From Bacteroidetes bacterium 37-13 (GTDB lineage: Bacteria; Bacteroidota; Bacteroidia; Chitinophagales; LD1), in assembly GCA_001897535.1 (NCBI GenBank), contig MKTC01000025.1:1-64000 (forward strand): a stretch of DNA of 64,000 nucleotides, given 5' to 3'. Under the pieces are notes generated by a model, which worked only from the letters and a program-made list of their open reading frames with translations, was not told where the DNA came from and searched no databases. Position numbers and translations under genes: made by a program. Within the stretch, counting starts at the first letter, position 1; each line of letters begins with the position of its first letter. Below, piece by piece: positions 9,313 through 18,419 of the stretch.

Positions 9313-9339
9313 CAAAAAAGCCACCCAAAAAGAGTGGCT
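9313..9339 (-). terminator. Rho-independent terminator of icd
   Basis: Read on the minus strand, AGCCAC and GTGGCT form a 6-bp stem with a 9-nt loop, followed at once by TTTTTTG. It lies 30 nt beyond the icd stop. Transcripts from the convergent amidohydrolase gene could also form the hairpin but would lack the T-run. Confidence 0.75.
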
Positions 9340-9368
9340 CTTGAATAAATATTTAAGCAAAAAATTGC

Positions 9369-10697
9369 TTAGAAATTCTTAATGATTTGATTGCCAAATT
9401 CACTGCATTTTACTTCTGTTGCACCTTCCATTAAGCGAGCAAAATCGTAAGTTACGTGCTTACCAGCAATAGCGCCACTCAATCCCTTGTGAATTAATTT
9501 AGCAGCTTCGTCCCAACCTAAATACTCAAACATCATAGCGCCAGAAAGTATCACAGAACCTGGATTTACTTTATCTAAATCAGCATATTTTGGAGCTGTA
9601 CCGTGTGTAGCTTCAAAAATAGCATGTCCGGTTACGTAGTTAATATTTGCTCCAGGAGCAATGCCAATACCGCCAACTTGTGCTGCTAAAGCATCGCTTA
9701 GGTAATCACCATTTAGGTTTAATGTAGCAATTACATCAAAATCTTCCGGTCGGGTTAAAACTTGCTGCAAAGTGATGTCTGCAATAGCATCTTTTACTAA
9801 TAATTTACCCGATGCCAAAGCTTGTTTTTGCTCTTCGTTTGCAGCCGCTTCACCTTTTGCCTTTTTAGTTTTTTCCCACTGGTTCCAAGTGTAAGTTTGG
9901 TCTGCAAATTCAGTTTCTGCAAGTTGGTAGCCCCAATCGCGGAATGCTCCTTCAGTAAACTTCATAATGTTTCCTTTATGAACCAAGGTTAAGCTTTTAC
10001 GTTTTTGCGTTAGAGCAAACTCAATAGCAGAGCGGATTAGGCGCTGTGAACCAATTTTTGAAACGGGCTTAATTCCTATGCCTACACAAGTATCAAAATC
10101 GGCATCTTTTAAACGAGCAATTTTCAAATAGTCTTTGCCGCGTTTTTTATCGCTAAAGCGAATTTTATTATACTCTTTCTCAAATTTTTTCTTTAAGAAT
10201 TTAAGAATTTCGTTTGCTTGTTCGCTACCTCCTGCATATTCAATTCCAGCATAAATATCTTCGGTGTTTTCACGGAAAATTACCATATCAACAGCTTCCG
10301 GTTTTTTTACCGGAGAAGGTGTGCCAGTATAATATTTCACCGGACGAAGACAAACATATAAATCTAAAATTTGACGTAAAGCTACGTTCAAAGAACGGAT
10401 TCCTCCTCCTACCGGAGTAGTAAGCGGACCTTTAATTCCCACCAAATATTCTCTAAATGCATCTAAGGTCTCTTCTGGCAACCAATTTCCTGTTTTGTTG
10501 AAAGCTTTCTCGCCTGCAAGTACTTCTTTCCATTCAATTTTCTTTTTGCCTTTGTATGCTTTTTCTACTGCTGCATCAAGCACTTTCACAGATGCGTGCC
10601 AAATATCCGGACCTGTTCCATCTCCTATAATAAAAGGAATTACCGGATTGTTAGGCACTTTTAATTTGCCACGGCTTATTGTAATTTTTTCTCCCAT
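9369..10697 (-). CDS. icd: NADP-dependent isocitrate dehydrogenase (Icd type I)
   Basis: Catalyses oxidative decarboxylation of isocitrate to 2-oxoglutarate in the TCA cycle. The 442-aa sequence follows the E. coli Icd pattern closely: [43 protein letters not shown] (phosphorylatable Ser region), [16 protein letters not shown], and [21 protein letters not shown]. The Lys-Tyr in APKYAD indicates NADP rather than NAD preference. An insertion ([22 protein letters not shown]) is longer than in E. coli. Start ATG at 10697; the gene is divergent from carbonic anhydrase. Confidence 0.96.
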   Translation of the reverse strand: MGEKITISRGKLKVPNNPVIPFIIGDGTGPDIWHASVKVLDAAVEKAYKGKKKIEWKEVLAGEKAFNKTGNWLPEETLDAFREYLVGIKGPLTTPVGGGIRSLNVALRQILDLYVCLRPVKYYTGTPSPVKKPEAVDMVIFRENTEDIYAGIEYAGGSEQANEILKFLKKKFEKEYNKIRFSDKKRGKDYLKIARLKDADFDTCVGIGIKPVSKIGSQRLIRSAIEFALTQKRKSLTLVHKGNIMKFTEGAFRDWGYQLAETEFADQTYTWNQWEKTKKAKGEAAANEEQKQALASGKLLVKDAIADITLQQVLTRPEDFDVIATLNLNGDYLSDALAAQVGGIGIAPGANINYVTGHAIFEATHGTAPKYADLDKVNPGSVILSGAMMFEYLGWDEAAKLIHKGLSGAIAGKHVTYDFARLMEGATEVKCSEFGNQIIKNF

Positions 10698-10747
10698 CTT
10701 GGTTTGTTTAATGTTAAAATAATTTCGTTTAAGTTTTATGCAAGACG

Positions 10748-10755
10748 CGAACCTA
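10748..10755 (-). promoter_or_regulatory. Candidate -7 element for icd (TAGGTTCG)
   Basis: The minus strand reads TAGGTTCG, matching TA-N2-TT(T/C)G, 50 nt upstream of the icd ATG. Confidence 0.3.
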
Positions 10756-10914
10756 AAATGATTTTTCGAAAATTGAAATCAATATAAATGCCTAAATTCA
10801 AAAAATATGTTTTAATAGCAGCTAACCTCACAAAAAGTTTAAAATCATTTCGCATAGAAACAAATGTGCAGAACTATTAAAACTGCCTATTGCATATTGA
10901 ATACTTTAGCTCGC

Positions 10915-11547
10915 ATGAAATCTTTTGAGAAGTTGCTTCAGAACAATAAAAATTGGGCAAGTGACAGAATAAAAAACGACCCTGGTTTTTTTAATCGTTT
11001 AGTGAATCTTCAAATGCCTGAATTTTTGTGGATAGGTTGCAGCGACAGCCGCGTTCCGGCAAATGAAATTACCGGCACCAATCCCGGAGAAATTTTTGTA
11101 CATCGCAATATTTCAAACCTTGTGATACAAAACGATTTAAACTTGCTTAGCGTACTGCAATATGCGGTTGAAGTATTGCATGTGAAACATATAATTGTGT
11201 GTGGACACTACGGCTGCGGAGGCATTAAAGCCGCAATGGATAATATTAGCATGGGCGATTTAGATAAGTGGCTAGTGAATATAAAAGATGTTTACAACCT
11301 GAATAAAAGTGAAGTTGATGCTATTGAAAATGAGGAAGAACGATTGAACCGAATGGTTGAATTAAATGCCAAACATCAACTGCTGAATCTTGCAAAAACA
11401 ACAATTATCCAAAAGGCTTGGAAACACAATAAAATGCCGCATTTACACGCTTGGGCTTATAGTTTATCTGATGGCGTGTTAAGAACAGTTTTTGATATGC
11501 CTCCGGGTTCTCCAATTGATAAAATTTATGAGTTCGATAATTTGTAA
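10915..11547 (+). CDS. can: Beta-class carbonic anhydrase (Can type)
   Basis: Interconverts CO2 and bicarbonate. The zinc-site motifs are complete: CSDSRVPANEI (Cys ligand and the Asp-Arg dyad) and HIIVCGHYGCGG (His and Cys ligands). The sequence DPGFFNRLVNLQMPEFLWIGCSDSRVP parallels E. coli Can. The ORF track starts at 10864, but the extra 17 residues (MCRTIKTAYCILN...) match nothing. The ATG at 10915 aligns with the Can N-terminus (MKSFEKLLQNN), so that start was chosen. The 3' end overlaps the next gene by 20 nt. Confidence 0.94.
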   Translation: MKSFEKLLQNNKNWASDRIKNDPGFFNRLVNLQMPEFLWIGCSDSRVPANEITGTNPGEIFVHRNISNLVIQNDLNLLSVLQYAVEVLHVKHIIVCGHYGCGGIKAAMDNISMGDLDKWLVNIKDVYNLNKSEVDAIENEEERLNRMVELNAKHQLLNLAKTTIIQKAWKHNKMPHLHAWAYSLSDGVLRTVFDMPPGSPIDKIYEFDNL

Positions 11548-12415
11548 GCTAAGCTACAGAAAGCTGTTTAGCATTTTTTCTTTCTTAATTTTAAGTGAGA
11601 TTTTGCTTTCTCAAACTGGCAACTTTGTAGTAGAAGGTCATAGAGGTGCAAGAGGTTTATTTGCAGAAAATACCATTGAAGGTTTTAAGCAAACTTTAAA
11701 GTTAGGCGTACATGTTTTAGAAATGGACGTAGTAATTTCTAAAGATATGAAAGTGGTAGTGAGCCACGACCAATGGTTTAAGAAAAATATTTGCGAAAAT
11801 GTAACGGGTTCAAAAAAGAAATACTATCTCTATTCGATGAACTACAACGAAATTCGCACTTTTGATTGTGGTTCAAAACACAACAAAAAGTTTCCACAGC
11901 AAAAGAATTTTGCTGCGCCCAAACCCTTACTTAGTGAATTATTGGATAGCTTAGAGCAATTTGCAAAGCGTGAAAATTTACCGCTTCCGTTCTATAATAT
12001 TGAAATAAAATCCACCAAGAAAGGAGATGGCAAAATTCACCCAAAAGTTGAGGTTTACACCAAATTAGTTTATGATGAAATTTCTAATCATCATGTTGTA
12101 ACGCGTACCAATATTCAATCTTTTGATGTGCGACCTTTAGAAATAATGAAGCAATTAAATTCTAATCTTTCTATTGCTTTACTATCGCTAAATATAAGTG
12201 GCGCAAAAAAGAGCTTGAAGAAGCTAAGTTTTAAACCGAATACTTATAGCCCGCTTTATTTATTTACACACAAGCAAACAGTTAACTATTGCCACGAGAA
12301 CGGTCTAAAAATTATTCCCTGGACAGTAAATAGCCCTAAAAAAATGCTAAAAATGAAATCGCTTGGCTGCAATGGAATTATTACCGACTATCCCAATATT
12401 GCGCTAAAATTATAG
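11528..12415 (+). CDS. Glycerophosphodiester phosphodiesterase, exported
   Basis: Hydrolyses glycerophosphodiesters to glycerol-3-phosphate and an alcohol. A signal peptide (KLFSIFSFLILSEILLSQ) precedes a GDPD barrel with EGHRGARGLFAENTIEGF (catalytic His and Arg), LEMDVVISKDMKVVVSHD (metal-binding Glu/Asp and second His) and a terminal GCNGIITDYPNIA. The ATG at 11528 was chosen over the TTG at 11492 because it starts just before the signal peptide. It overlaps the carbonic anhydrase gene by 20 nt. Periplasmic phospholipid-headgroup scavenging is inferred. Confidence 0.9.
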   Translation: MSSIICKLSYRKLFSIFSFLILSEILLSQTGNFVVEGHRGARGLFAENTIEGFKQTLKLGVHVLEMDVVISKDMKVVVSHDQWFKKNICENVTGSKKKYYLYSMNYNEIRTFDCGSKHNKKFPQQKNFAAPKPLLSELLDSLEQFAKRENLPLPFYNIEIKSTKKGDGKIHPKVEVYTKLVYDEISNHHVVTRTNIQSFDVRPLEIMKQLNSNLSIALLSLNISGAKKSLKKLSFKPNTYSPLYLFTHKQTVNYCHENGLKIIPWTVNSPKKMLKMKSLGCNGIITDYPNIALKL

Positions 12416-12563
12416 ATTTTCGTAGCTTTATGAAGTTAGAAGTAAGCATTATTAAAAAAACAATACTTCTTGTGAAATTTTAATTTACATTTTACTTTGT
12501 TGCCTTTTCAAATTGAGCGTTAGCCATATTTACATAAATGTGTAAGGCGCAACTATATTTAAA

Positions 12564-14441
12564 ATGATAAATAAAGGACTTCCAATTTCTGCTTCGTTAG
12601 AACAATCCAACCCAAATAAAAACCATTCTCTCAATAATACTTATAGTAAAAAGCGCGCTTTTATTCTTGCTGTATTAGCCACTATTATTGGCGTATGCGT
12701 TAGTATAATTGCTAAGGCATTGATTTATTTAATCAATTTCATTACAAATGTTTCCTTCTTCTGGAATTTTTCGATAACACATTCAAGTCCAACAAACAAC
12801 AACTTAGGTTGGTGGGTTATTTTAATTCCTGCCATTGGCGGTTTAATTGTTGGGTTAATGGCACTTTATGGTTCAAAAGCAATAAGAGGCCACGGCATTC
12901 CCGAAGCAATGGAACAAATTCTTACAAATCAAAGCAAAATTAAACCTTCCATAACATACTTAAAACCAATATCAGCAGCAATTTCTATCGGTTCCGGTGG
13001 TCCTTTTGGCGCTGAAGGTCCAATAATTGCAACAGGTGGAGCCTTAGGTTCCACAATAGGTCAGCTACTAAAAATTACACCTAACGAGCGGAAAATATTA
13101 CTCGCTGCCGGAGCTACTGCGGGAATGGCTGCAATATTCGGAAGCCCTGTTGCTGCAATACTTTTAGCGATTGAACTTTTGCTTTTTGAGTTTTCGCCAC
13201 GCTCTTTTATTCCTGTTGCGATAGCTTGTATTACCGGAGCAGCAGGGCATCATTTTTTATTCGGAAGTAATGTGTTTTTCCCATTGCAAAATCCAATTGG
13301 AGTAGCTTCAAATGCAGCACTATTTTTTTATGGAGTAATGGGAATTGTAGTCGGATTTTTATCCATTGCTACAACCAAAATTGTTTACCGGATAGAAGAC
13401 ACTTTTGAAAAACTTCCGATACACTGGGCATTGTGGCCCGCAATTGGCGGTGTAGCCGTTGGTGTTATCGGCTATTTCGATCCGCGAACTTTAGGCGTTG
13501 GCTATGAAAATATTACAGATGTTCTTTCAGGCAATATGGCAATTTCACTTGTTGCTTCTCTTTGTCTTTTGAAATTTGTTTCTTGGGCAATTTCACTTGG
13601 CAGCGGCACTTCCGGAGGTACTTTAGCGCCATTGCTAACTATTGGCGGAGCAATTGGCGCTTTAATTGGCACACTTGGCATTTATCTTTTCCCCGAAGCA
13701 GGAATTTCAATTTCGTTGGCTGCTTTAGTTGGCATGTCAGCACTGTTTGCAGGCGCATCACGCGCTTTTCTCACATCAATTGTGTTTGCATTAGAAACTA
13801 CCGGTGAGATTCATGCCTTTCTTCCACTATTAGCAACTTGCACCGGTTCGTTTTTGGTTTCCTACTTTTTGATGGATAACACAATTATGACAGAGAAAAT
13901 ATCTCGCAGAGGTGTGTTTACACCAAACTCTTACGAGCCTGATATTTTAGAAAGAATAAGAGTAGGCGATACTTTAGAAGAAGAAGGAATTGTGATAAGC
14001 GACAAAATGAAAACAGGCGAAGTAAAACATTGGGTTGAACAAGAATCTGAATTGCAAAGCAACTATTTTATTATTGCTACCGAAGCAGGTGAGTACAAAG
14101 GTTTACTAAGTTTAAGCACTTTATTAAATTCATTACATCAACCTGATACTGAAGTTGGTGAATTGGTAAAACGCAGAGGCACGTTTATTCGCGCAGAAGA
14201 CAACCTAAAAACTGCTATGCAGCTAATGGCAAAAGAAAATGTAGATATTCTTCCAATTATTGCAGAACAAAAAATTATCGGAGTATTATCGTTCAATAAT
14301 ATTTTATCTGTTTACAAAGAAAACCTGGAAGAAAATGAAAAGAGGCAAGTGCAAATTTCTATAAACCGACAACGACTTAAAATTTTAGTAAAAGGTCATA
14401 AATTAGTTTCGTTGGTTAAAAGAAAAAACAGTAATGCTTAA
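12564..14441 (+). CDS. ClC-family chloride channel/antiporter with C-terminal CBS pair
   Basis: 625 aa. Residues ~30-440 hold the hydrophobic ClC core with the selectivity-filter motifs GHGIPEAM, GSGGPFGAEGP (the gating-glutamate motif, normally GREGP, here GAEGP) and GSGTSGGTLAP. The C-terminal ~150 residues form two CBS domains (DKMKTGEVKHWVEQES...; VKRRGTFIRAEDNLKTAMQLMAKENVDILPII), which usually bind nucleotides and regulate gating. Retention of the gating Glu is compatible with H+/Cl- exchange, but channel activity cannot be excluded. It converges with the TonB receptor gene with 2 nt between stops. Confidence 0.92.
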   Translation: MINKGLPISASLEQSNPNKNHSLNNTYSKKRAFILAVLATIIGVCVSIIAKALIYLINFITNVSFFWNFSITHSSPTNNNLGWWVILIPAIGGLIVGLMALYGSKAIRGHGIPEAMEQILTNQSKIKPSITYLKPISAAISIGSGGPFGAEGPIIATGGALGSTIGQLLKITPNERKILLAAGATAGMAAIFGSPVAAILLAIELLLFEFSPRSFIPVAIACITGAAGHHFLFGSNVFFPLQNPIGVASNAALFFYGVMGIVVGFLSIATTKIVYRIEDTFEKLPIHWALWPAIGGVAVGVIGYFDPRTLGVGYENITDVLSGNMAISLVASLCLLKFVSWAISLGSGTSGGTLAPLLTIGGAIGALIGTLGIYLFPEAGISISLAALVGMSALFAGASRAFLTSIVFALETTGEIHAFLPLLATCTGSFLVSYFLMDNTIMTEKISRRGVFTPNSYEPDILERIRVGDTLEEEGIVISDKMKTGEVKHWVEQESELQSNYFIIATEAGEYKGLLSLSTLLNSLHQPDTEVGELVKRRGTFIRAEDNLKTAMQLMAKENVDILPIIAEQKIIGVLSFNNILSVYKENLEENEKRQVQISINRQRLKILVKGHKLVSLVKRKNSNA

Positions 14442-14443
14442 TT

Positions 14444-16906
14444 TTAGAAAGATATGATTACTTTTATATTGATACTTCTTCCCATGTTGTAAATACCCAA
14501 TTTCCCATTAGGTGAGTTTTGGTAATATTCAAAATATTTTAGGCGGCTTAAATGAGATTGGTATGCTTTGTCGAGTAAATTATTTACTTGAAAAACAAAC
14601 TGTACTGTTCTATCTTCACTCAAACCAAGCGAGGCAGAAATACCTAAATTAAGTAGCCAATAAGCAGGCGTAAATGTTTCTGAATTGTTTAATCCCAAGT
14701 ATCTATTTTGACTTGCATTATACTCTAATCCAAAACTTGGCAATATTGAAAACGTGTGCGATTTTATTTTACTAAACTTCACCAAATACGAAATATTACT
14801 TGTGAATTTTAATGGAGGAATTAGCGGCAAATATTCTCCATTTATTTTCTTGCCTTTGTATTGTTTATTCCTATTCATTCCATAAATCAAACTAAGACTA
14901 CTTTCTAAATTAAATCCACTCAGCTTTTCAGGATGAATTGCCAACCAAAATTCTCCACCATAAAGCTGTGCCTTCGATTGCTTATATTGATATGTTCTGT
15001 TTCCTTGTGCATCAACAATTGCATTTCCCTGAGCATCGGTAACTAAACTTAAATAGATATAGTTTTGAATGTTATTATTAAAGGCATTCAACTCAAATGA
15101 AACATCAGTAAAATTTCCCAGTATTCCTAAATCTTCTTGTAGCGAAAACTCGGGATTAAAATTTCTATTTCCCAAATAGATAATATGCGCACCAGGATCA
15201 AGTCCATTACTTGCCATTTCAGTAATGTTTGGCGCGCGATACGCTCTTCCAATATTAGCCTTTAGTGTAATTCCTTTTGCTGCCTTAAAACTTAAACCTA
15301 AACTTGCCGATATGCCATGAAATATTTTTTTGTTTGCAGCATATTGTAAAGTTGAATTTGCAGTATCAGGGAAAAAAGCCTGCTGCATAAAGCCAGTGTG
15401 AGGATTGGTTGAAACATAAAAATCTTTCCATTGCACATTTCGCAAATCATATCTAATTCCTCCGCTGATACTCCATCTTTTGTATTTCCATTTTCCAAAT
15501 GCAAAAAATCCTCCTTCGTATAAAGCATAATTGGGGATTGGAAAATCAGTAGCTTTTTTATTTTTATTAAACTGCAACATTCCATTTGCGCCTACTGAAA
15601 TTTCAAAATTGTAAAACTTTGGGAGGTTGTATTTTATACCATAATTTACTGTGTTTAGCTGTACAAACATTCCGGGTAAATCAACATACTTTATATGCGT
15701 AAATTCCTTTCTTACGTTTTGTTGAAACCCTAAAACAACATCTATACTTCCCTTTTCAACTTTATAGAAACTTTGTACAAAAACTCTATAATGCTGAATA
15801 TGTTGCGACAGAATTGGAATTTTATACGCCTGTAGTTCTTCAGAAGAAACTAAAGGTCTATTCTTTAAGTCGTCTTCATTATTGTCAAAAATCTGTTTGG
15901 TAAATTTTCTAGAAAGCGAGTCTCTACTTCCATCTGGAATACCTTGCTTATTATCGTATAAAGTGAAACTAAAACGCGTATAACCTTTTGAGGAATGATG
16001 CCCAAAACGGAACGAAAAATTCTTCTCACTAAAGTTTGAAAGGTAAACTCTATCATCAATTGAGTTTCGATAATTTTGAGCTGCTCGATAAGAACCATTT
16101 AATGAAAGTAAAAAACGGCTATCGCTATATTCAGTATTTAATCCGCTTCCGACTAAATTGTTATTGCTTTGATATTCAGTTGTAAATCTTCCATGCAATT
16201 TTCCATCTTGTTTATCAGGAATGAATGAAGACAGACTAATTACGCCAGCTAGTGCATCTGAACCATACATTAAACTTGCGGGACCTTTTACCACTGCTGC
16301 ATTTGCAATGTTGTAGTAATCAACTTCTAAACCATGTTCATCGCCCCACTGCTGCCCTTCTTGTCGCATTCCATCATAGAGTGTTAAAACTCGGTTGTAG
16401 CCTAAACCACGAATAAATGGCTTAGAAATATTAGGGCCGGTTTTTAAAACATTTAATCCGGGCGCGTTGTTCGCTAAAATATCAATGATATTACTTGCCG
16501 ATGATTGTTCAATTTTAGCTTGCGAAATCGGAAGTATTGGAATTGGATTCTCTTTTAACAGAGTTGCTTTTGAACTTTCGGAAATAACAATTTCATTAAG
16601 ATTATTCGAATGCTCTTTTAATTGAATATTAACGATTAAATGTTCTCCATTTAATAAAGTAACTGCTTGGTTAAAAGTTTCAAAACCTAAAAAAGAACAA
16701 GTAAGTAAATAACTTCCGGGTTTTACATTTTCAATATTATACTTTCCATTTTTATCTGTAATTGCTGAATAAGACATTCCTTTTAAACCAATTATGGCAA
16801 ACTCAATTACACTCCTTCCAAAAGTAACGCTGCCTGAGATTCTTGCAGATTCAGCATTCACAGCATTTACAATAAAAATCAACATAAGGAAAGCAAAATT
16901 TCGCAT
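14444..16906 (-). CDS. TonB-dependent outer-membrane receptor, probably metal uptake
   Basis: Signal peptide MRNFAFLMLIFIVNAVNA is followed by a carboxypeptidase-regulatory-like beta-sandwich (residues ~25-110), common in Bacteroidota receptors. A plug domain follows (IIDILANNAPGLNV...IRGLGYNRVLTLYDGMRQEG...VVKGPASLMYGSDALAGVISL), then a 22-strand-type barrel ending in aromatic-rich ...NIKVIISF. The ORF-track start at 16933 is a TTG; the ATG at 16906 directly precedes the signal peptide and was chosen. The gene is divergent from a DtxR/MntR-type regulator with a DtxR-like box between them, so iron or manganese uptake repressed in metal-replete cells is inferred. Confidence 0.92.
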   Translation of the reverse strand: MRNFAFLMLIFIVNAVNAESARISGSVTFGRSVIEFAIIGLKGMSYSAITDKNGKYNIENVKPGSYLLTCSFLGFETFNQAVTLLNGEHLIVNIQLKEHSNNLNEIVISESSKATLLKENPIPILPISQAKIEQSSASNIIDILANNAPGLNVLKTGPNISKPFIRGLGYNRVLTLYDGMRQEGQQWGDEHGLEVDYYNIANAAVVKGPASLMYGSDALAGVISLSSFIPDKQDGKLHGRFTTEYQSNNNLVGSGLNTEYSDSRFLLSLNGSYRAAQNYRNSIDDRVYLSNFSEKNFSFRFGHHSSKGYTRFSFTLYDNKQGIPDGSRDSLSRKFTKQIFDNNEDDLKNRPLVSSEELQAYKIPILSQHIQHYRVFVQSFYKVEKGSIDVVLGFQQNVRKEFTHIKYVDLPGMFVQLNTVNYGIKYNLPKFYNFEISVGANGMLQFNKNKKATDFPIPNYALYEGGFFAFGKWKYKRWSISGGIRYDLRNVQWKDFYVSTNPHTGFMQQAFFPDTANSTLQYAANKKIFHGISASLGLSFKAAKGITLKANIGRAYRAPNITEMASNGLDPGAHIIYLGNRNFNPEFSLQEDLGILGNFTDVSFELNAFNNNIQNYIYLSLVTDAQGNAIVDAQGNRTYQYKQSKAQLYGGEFWLAIHPEKLSGFNLESSLSLIYGMNRNKQYKGKKINGEYLPLIPPLKFTSNISYLVKFSKIKSHTFSILPSFGLEYNASQNRYLGLNNSETFTPAYWLLNLGISASLGLSEDRTVQFVFQVNNLLDKAYQSHLSRLKYFEYYQNSPNGKLGIYNMGRSINIKVIISF

Positions 16907-16930
16907 TGCATAAAATATTAGTTTTGTCGG

Positions 16931-16938
16931 CAAATATA
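16931..16938 (-). promoter_or_regulatory. Candidate -7 element of the TonB receptor gene (TATATTTG)
   Basis: The minus strand reads TATATTTG, an exact match to the Bacteroidota TAnnTTTG element, 25 nt upstream of the reassigned ATG. The DtxR-like box lies 6 nt upstream of it, where a bound repressor would block RNA polymerase. Confidence 0.55.
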
Positions 16939-16944
16939 ATAAAG

Positions 16945-16963
16945 TTAGGTTAGTCTAAAATAA
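16945..16963. promoter_or_regulatory. DtxR/IdeR-type operator between TonB receptor and metalloregulator
   Basis: TTAGGTTAGTCTAAAATAA matches the actinobacterial DtxR/IdeR consensus TTAGGTTAGSCTAACCTWA at 16 of 19 positions, with the whole left half-site perfect. It lies in the 87-nt divergent region, directly upstream of the receptor's -7 element and 30 nt from the regulator's start. Both genes are therefore likely under control of the adjacent DtxR-family protein. The match is seen in the sequence; binding is inferred. Confidence 0.65.
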
Positions 16964-16981
16964 TAATGAAAATAATTTACT

Positions 16982-16989
16982 TACTTTTG
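16982..16989 (+). promoter_or_regulatory. Candidate -7 element of the metalloregulator gene (TACTTTTG)
   Basis: TACTTTTG matches TAnnTTTG and ends only 4 nt before the ATG at 16994. If it is used, the transcript would begin at or within a few bases of the start codon and be effectively leaderless. Confidence 0.45.
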
Positions 16990-16993
16990 TTAG

Positions 16994-17653
16994 ATGATTT
17001 TGTCTCAAACAGAAGAAAACTATTTAAAAGCGCTCTTTCACCTCACGAATCGAAATGGTGAACAAGCAGAAGTTGGCACAAATGAATTAGCCTCCTTCTT
17101 AAATGTGAAGCCAGCATCAGTAAACGATATGCTTAAGCGATTAAGAGAAAAAGAATTGGTAGAAAATGAACGCTACGGGAAAATTTTCTTAACCAATTCA
17201 GGACAAAAAATTGCAGTGCAAATAGTGCGAAAACACCGCTTGTGGGAAACTTTTCTCTATAAAAAACTCTCTTTTAGTTGGGATGAAGTTCACGAAGTGG
17301 CAGAGCAATTAGAACACATCAATTCTCCAAAACTAATTGAACAATTAGAGAAATTTTTAGACTACCCTGAATTTGACCCGCATGGCGATGCAATACCAAA
17401 TGCTAAAGGCGAAATTAAACTCCAAAAGCGAACAACACTCTCCGAAGTTGAGTTAGGGAAAAGTTGTAAGCTAATTGCTGTAAAAGACAGCAATGCAGAT
17501 TTTCTGCAATACGTATTAAAAGTAGGTTTAGAATTAGGAAGCAAAATTAAAGTATTAAACCGCCAAGAGTTTGATGGTTCATTAGAAATTGAAATAAAAA
17601 AAAACGTGTTATCTGTGAGTCAAAAGTTTGCTGATAATGTATTTGTGGAATAA
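16994..17653 (+). CDS. DtxR/MntR-family metal-dependent transcriptional regulator
   Basis: 219 aa. An N-terminal winged helix (VGTNELASFLNVKPASVNDMLKRLREKELVENERYGKIFLT) comes first, then a dimerisation and metal-binding domain (VRKHRLWETFL, DEVHEVAEQLEHI, DPHGDAIP). A C-terminal SH3/FeoA-like domain (GKSCKLIAVKDSNADFLQYVLKVGLELGSKIKVL) ends the protein. At the position of DtxR Cys102 it has Glu, as in MntR, but the MntR N-terminal Asp8/Glu11 pair appears as Asn/Lys. Metal preference (Fe or Mn) is therefore unresolved. It is divergent from a TonB receptor and presumably represses it, and perhaps itself, through the box at 16945-16963. Confidence 0.92.
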   Translation: MILSQTEENYLKALFHLTNRNGEQAEVGTNELASFLNVKPASVNDMLKRLREKELVENERYGKIFLTNSGQKIAVQIVRKHRLWETFLYKKLSFSWDEVHEVAEQLEHINSPKLIEQLEKFLDYPEFDPHGDAIPNAKGEIKLQKRTTLSEVELGKSCKLIAVKDSNADFLQYVLKVGLELGSKIKVLNRQEFDGSLEIEIKKNVLSVSQKFADNVFVE

Positions 17654-17663
17654 ATCCTTAGCA

Positions 17664-18068
17664 ATGAAAAAATTCACTTTTGTTTTGTTGATTGCCGTTT
17701 TATTAGTCTTTGCACTACTCACTATTTTCATGACTAATTCCGTTATCTTTGACCTGTTTGGCATAAGAGAAAAGGAGGGAAACTTTGTACCATTTGTGGT
17801 TTGGGCAAATTGGTTTTGCGGCTTTTTGTATTTAGCGGCTGCCTATGGTTTAGCCAAGAAAAAGGAATGGACAATTCAAGTACTTTCTATTGCATTAGCA
17901 GTTTTAATTATCACTTTCACAGGTTTAGTGTTTTACATTTATACCGGAGGAATTTATGAAACCAAAACAGTTGGTGCCATGCTATTTAGAATTGCAGTAA
18001 CTTTAGCATTTGCATTCCTTGCGCGCAATGCAATCAACACAAATTTTAAGGCAAACAAGCAGAAATAA
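17664..18068 (+). CDS. Small four-helix membrane protein, unknown function
   Basis: 134 aa from the ATG at 17664. The ORF-track start at 17628 overlaps the regulator and adds a non-hydrophobic MLIMYLWNKSLA tail, so it was rejected. Four hydrophobic segments are visible: FTFVLLIAVLLVFALLTIFM, WANWFCGFLYLAAAYGLA, VLSIALAVLIITFTGLVFYIY and AVTLAFAFLARNA. No catalytic motif is recognised. It starts 10 nt after the metalloregulator stop and is probably co-transcribed, so a link to metal homeostasis is possible but unproven. Confidence 0.7.
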   Translation: MKKFTFVLLIAVLLVFALLTIFMTNSVIFDLFGIREKEGNFVPFVVWANWFCGFLYLAAAYGLAKKKEWTIQVLSIALAVLIITFTGLVFYIYTGGIYETKTVGAMLFRIAVTLAFAFLARNAINTNFKANKQK

Positions 18069-18095
18069 AAAAGGCTTCAATTGCTTGAAACCTTT
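18067..18095 (-). terminator. Terminator of tRNA-Arg
   Basis: On the minus strand AAAGGTTTCAA pairs with TTGAAGCCTTT (11 bp with one G-U pair, 4-nt loop), followed by TTTTTTATTT. It lies 8 nt past the tRNA 3' end. It also separates the tRNA from the convergent small membrane protein gene. Confidence 0.7.
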
Positions 18096-18103
18096 ACTTT
18101 GAG

Positions 18104-18177
18104 TGATTCGGATTGGATTCGAACCAATGACCCACAGCTTAGAAGGCTGTTGCTCTATCCAACTGAGCTACCGAACC
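18104..18177 (-). tRNA. tRNA-Arg (anticodon TCT)
   Basis: 74 nt including the discriminator A. Acceptor arms GGTTCGG and CCGAATC pair over 7 bp with one G-U. The anticodon stem-loop ACAGC-CTTCTAA-GCTGT gives TCT, which reads AGA/AGG. The T-loop is TTCGAAT. The terminal CCA is not encoded (CTC follows the discriminator), as in the other RNA genes here. Confidence 0.95.
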
Positions 18178-18419
18178 ATTTGGGGGCGCAAACATACAAT
18201 TTACAGCGAATTTTAAAAATATTGACTGAATAAAATAGCGCCCAAAAGTTGTAAATGCTTCTTACTTGTTACTGAAAATCGTTGCAGCTAAACTTTAAGT
18301 CGACTAAGATATTTACGAAAAAACATTTCTATCTAAAAAACATTTATAGTGTTAGGTGGTTTTATTTTTTTAAGCATAGCATTGCTATTCACTTTACTGA
18401 AAACAAAAATCATACACAC

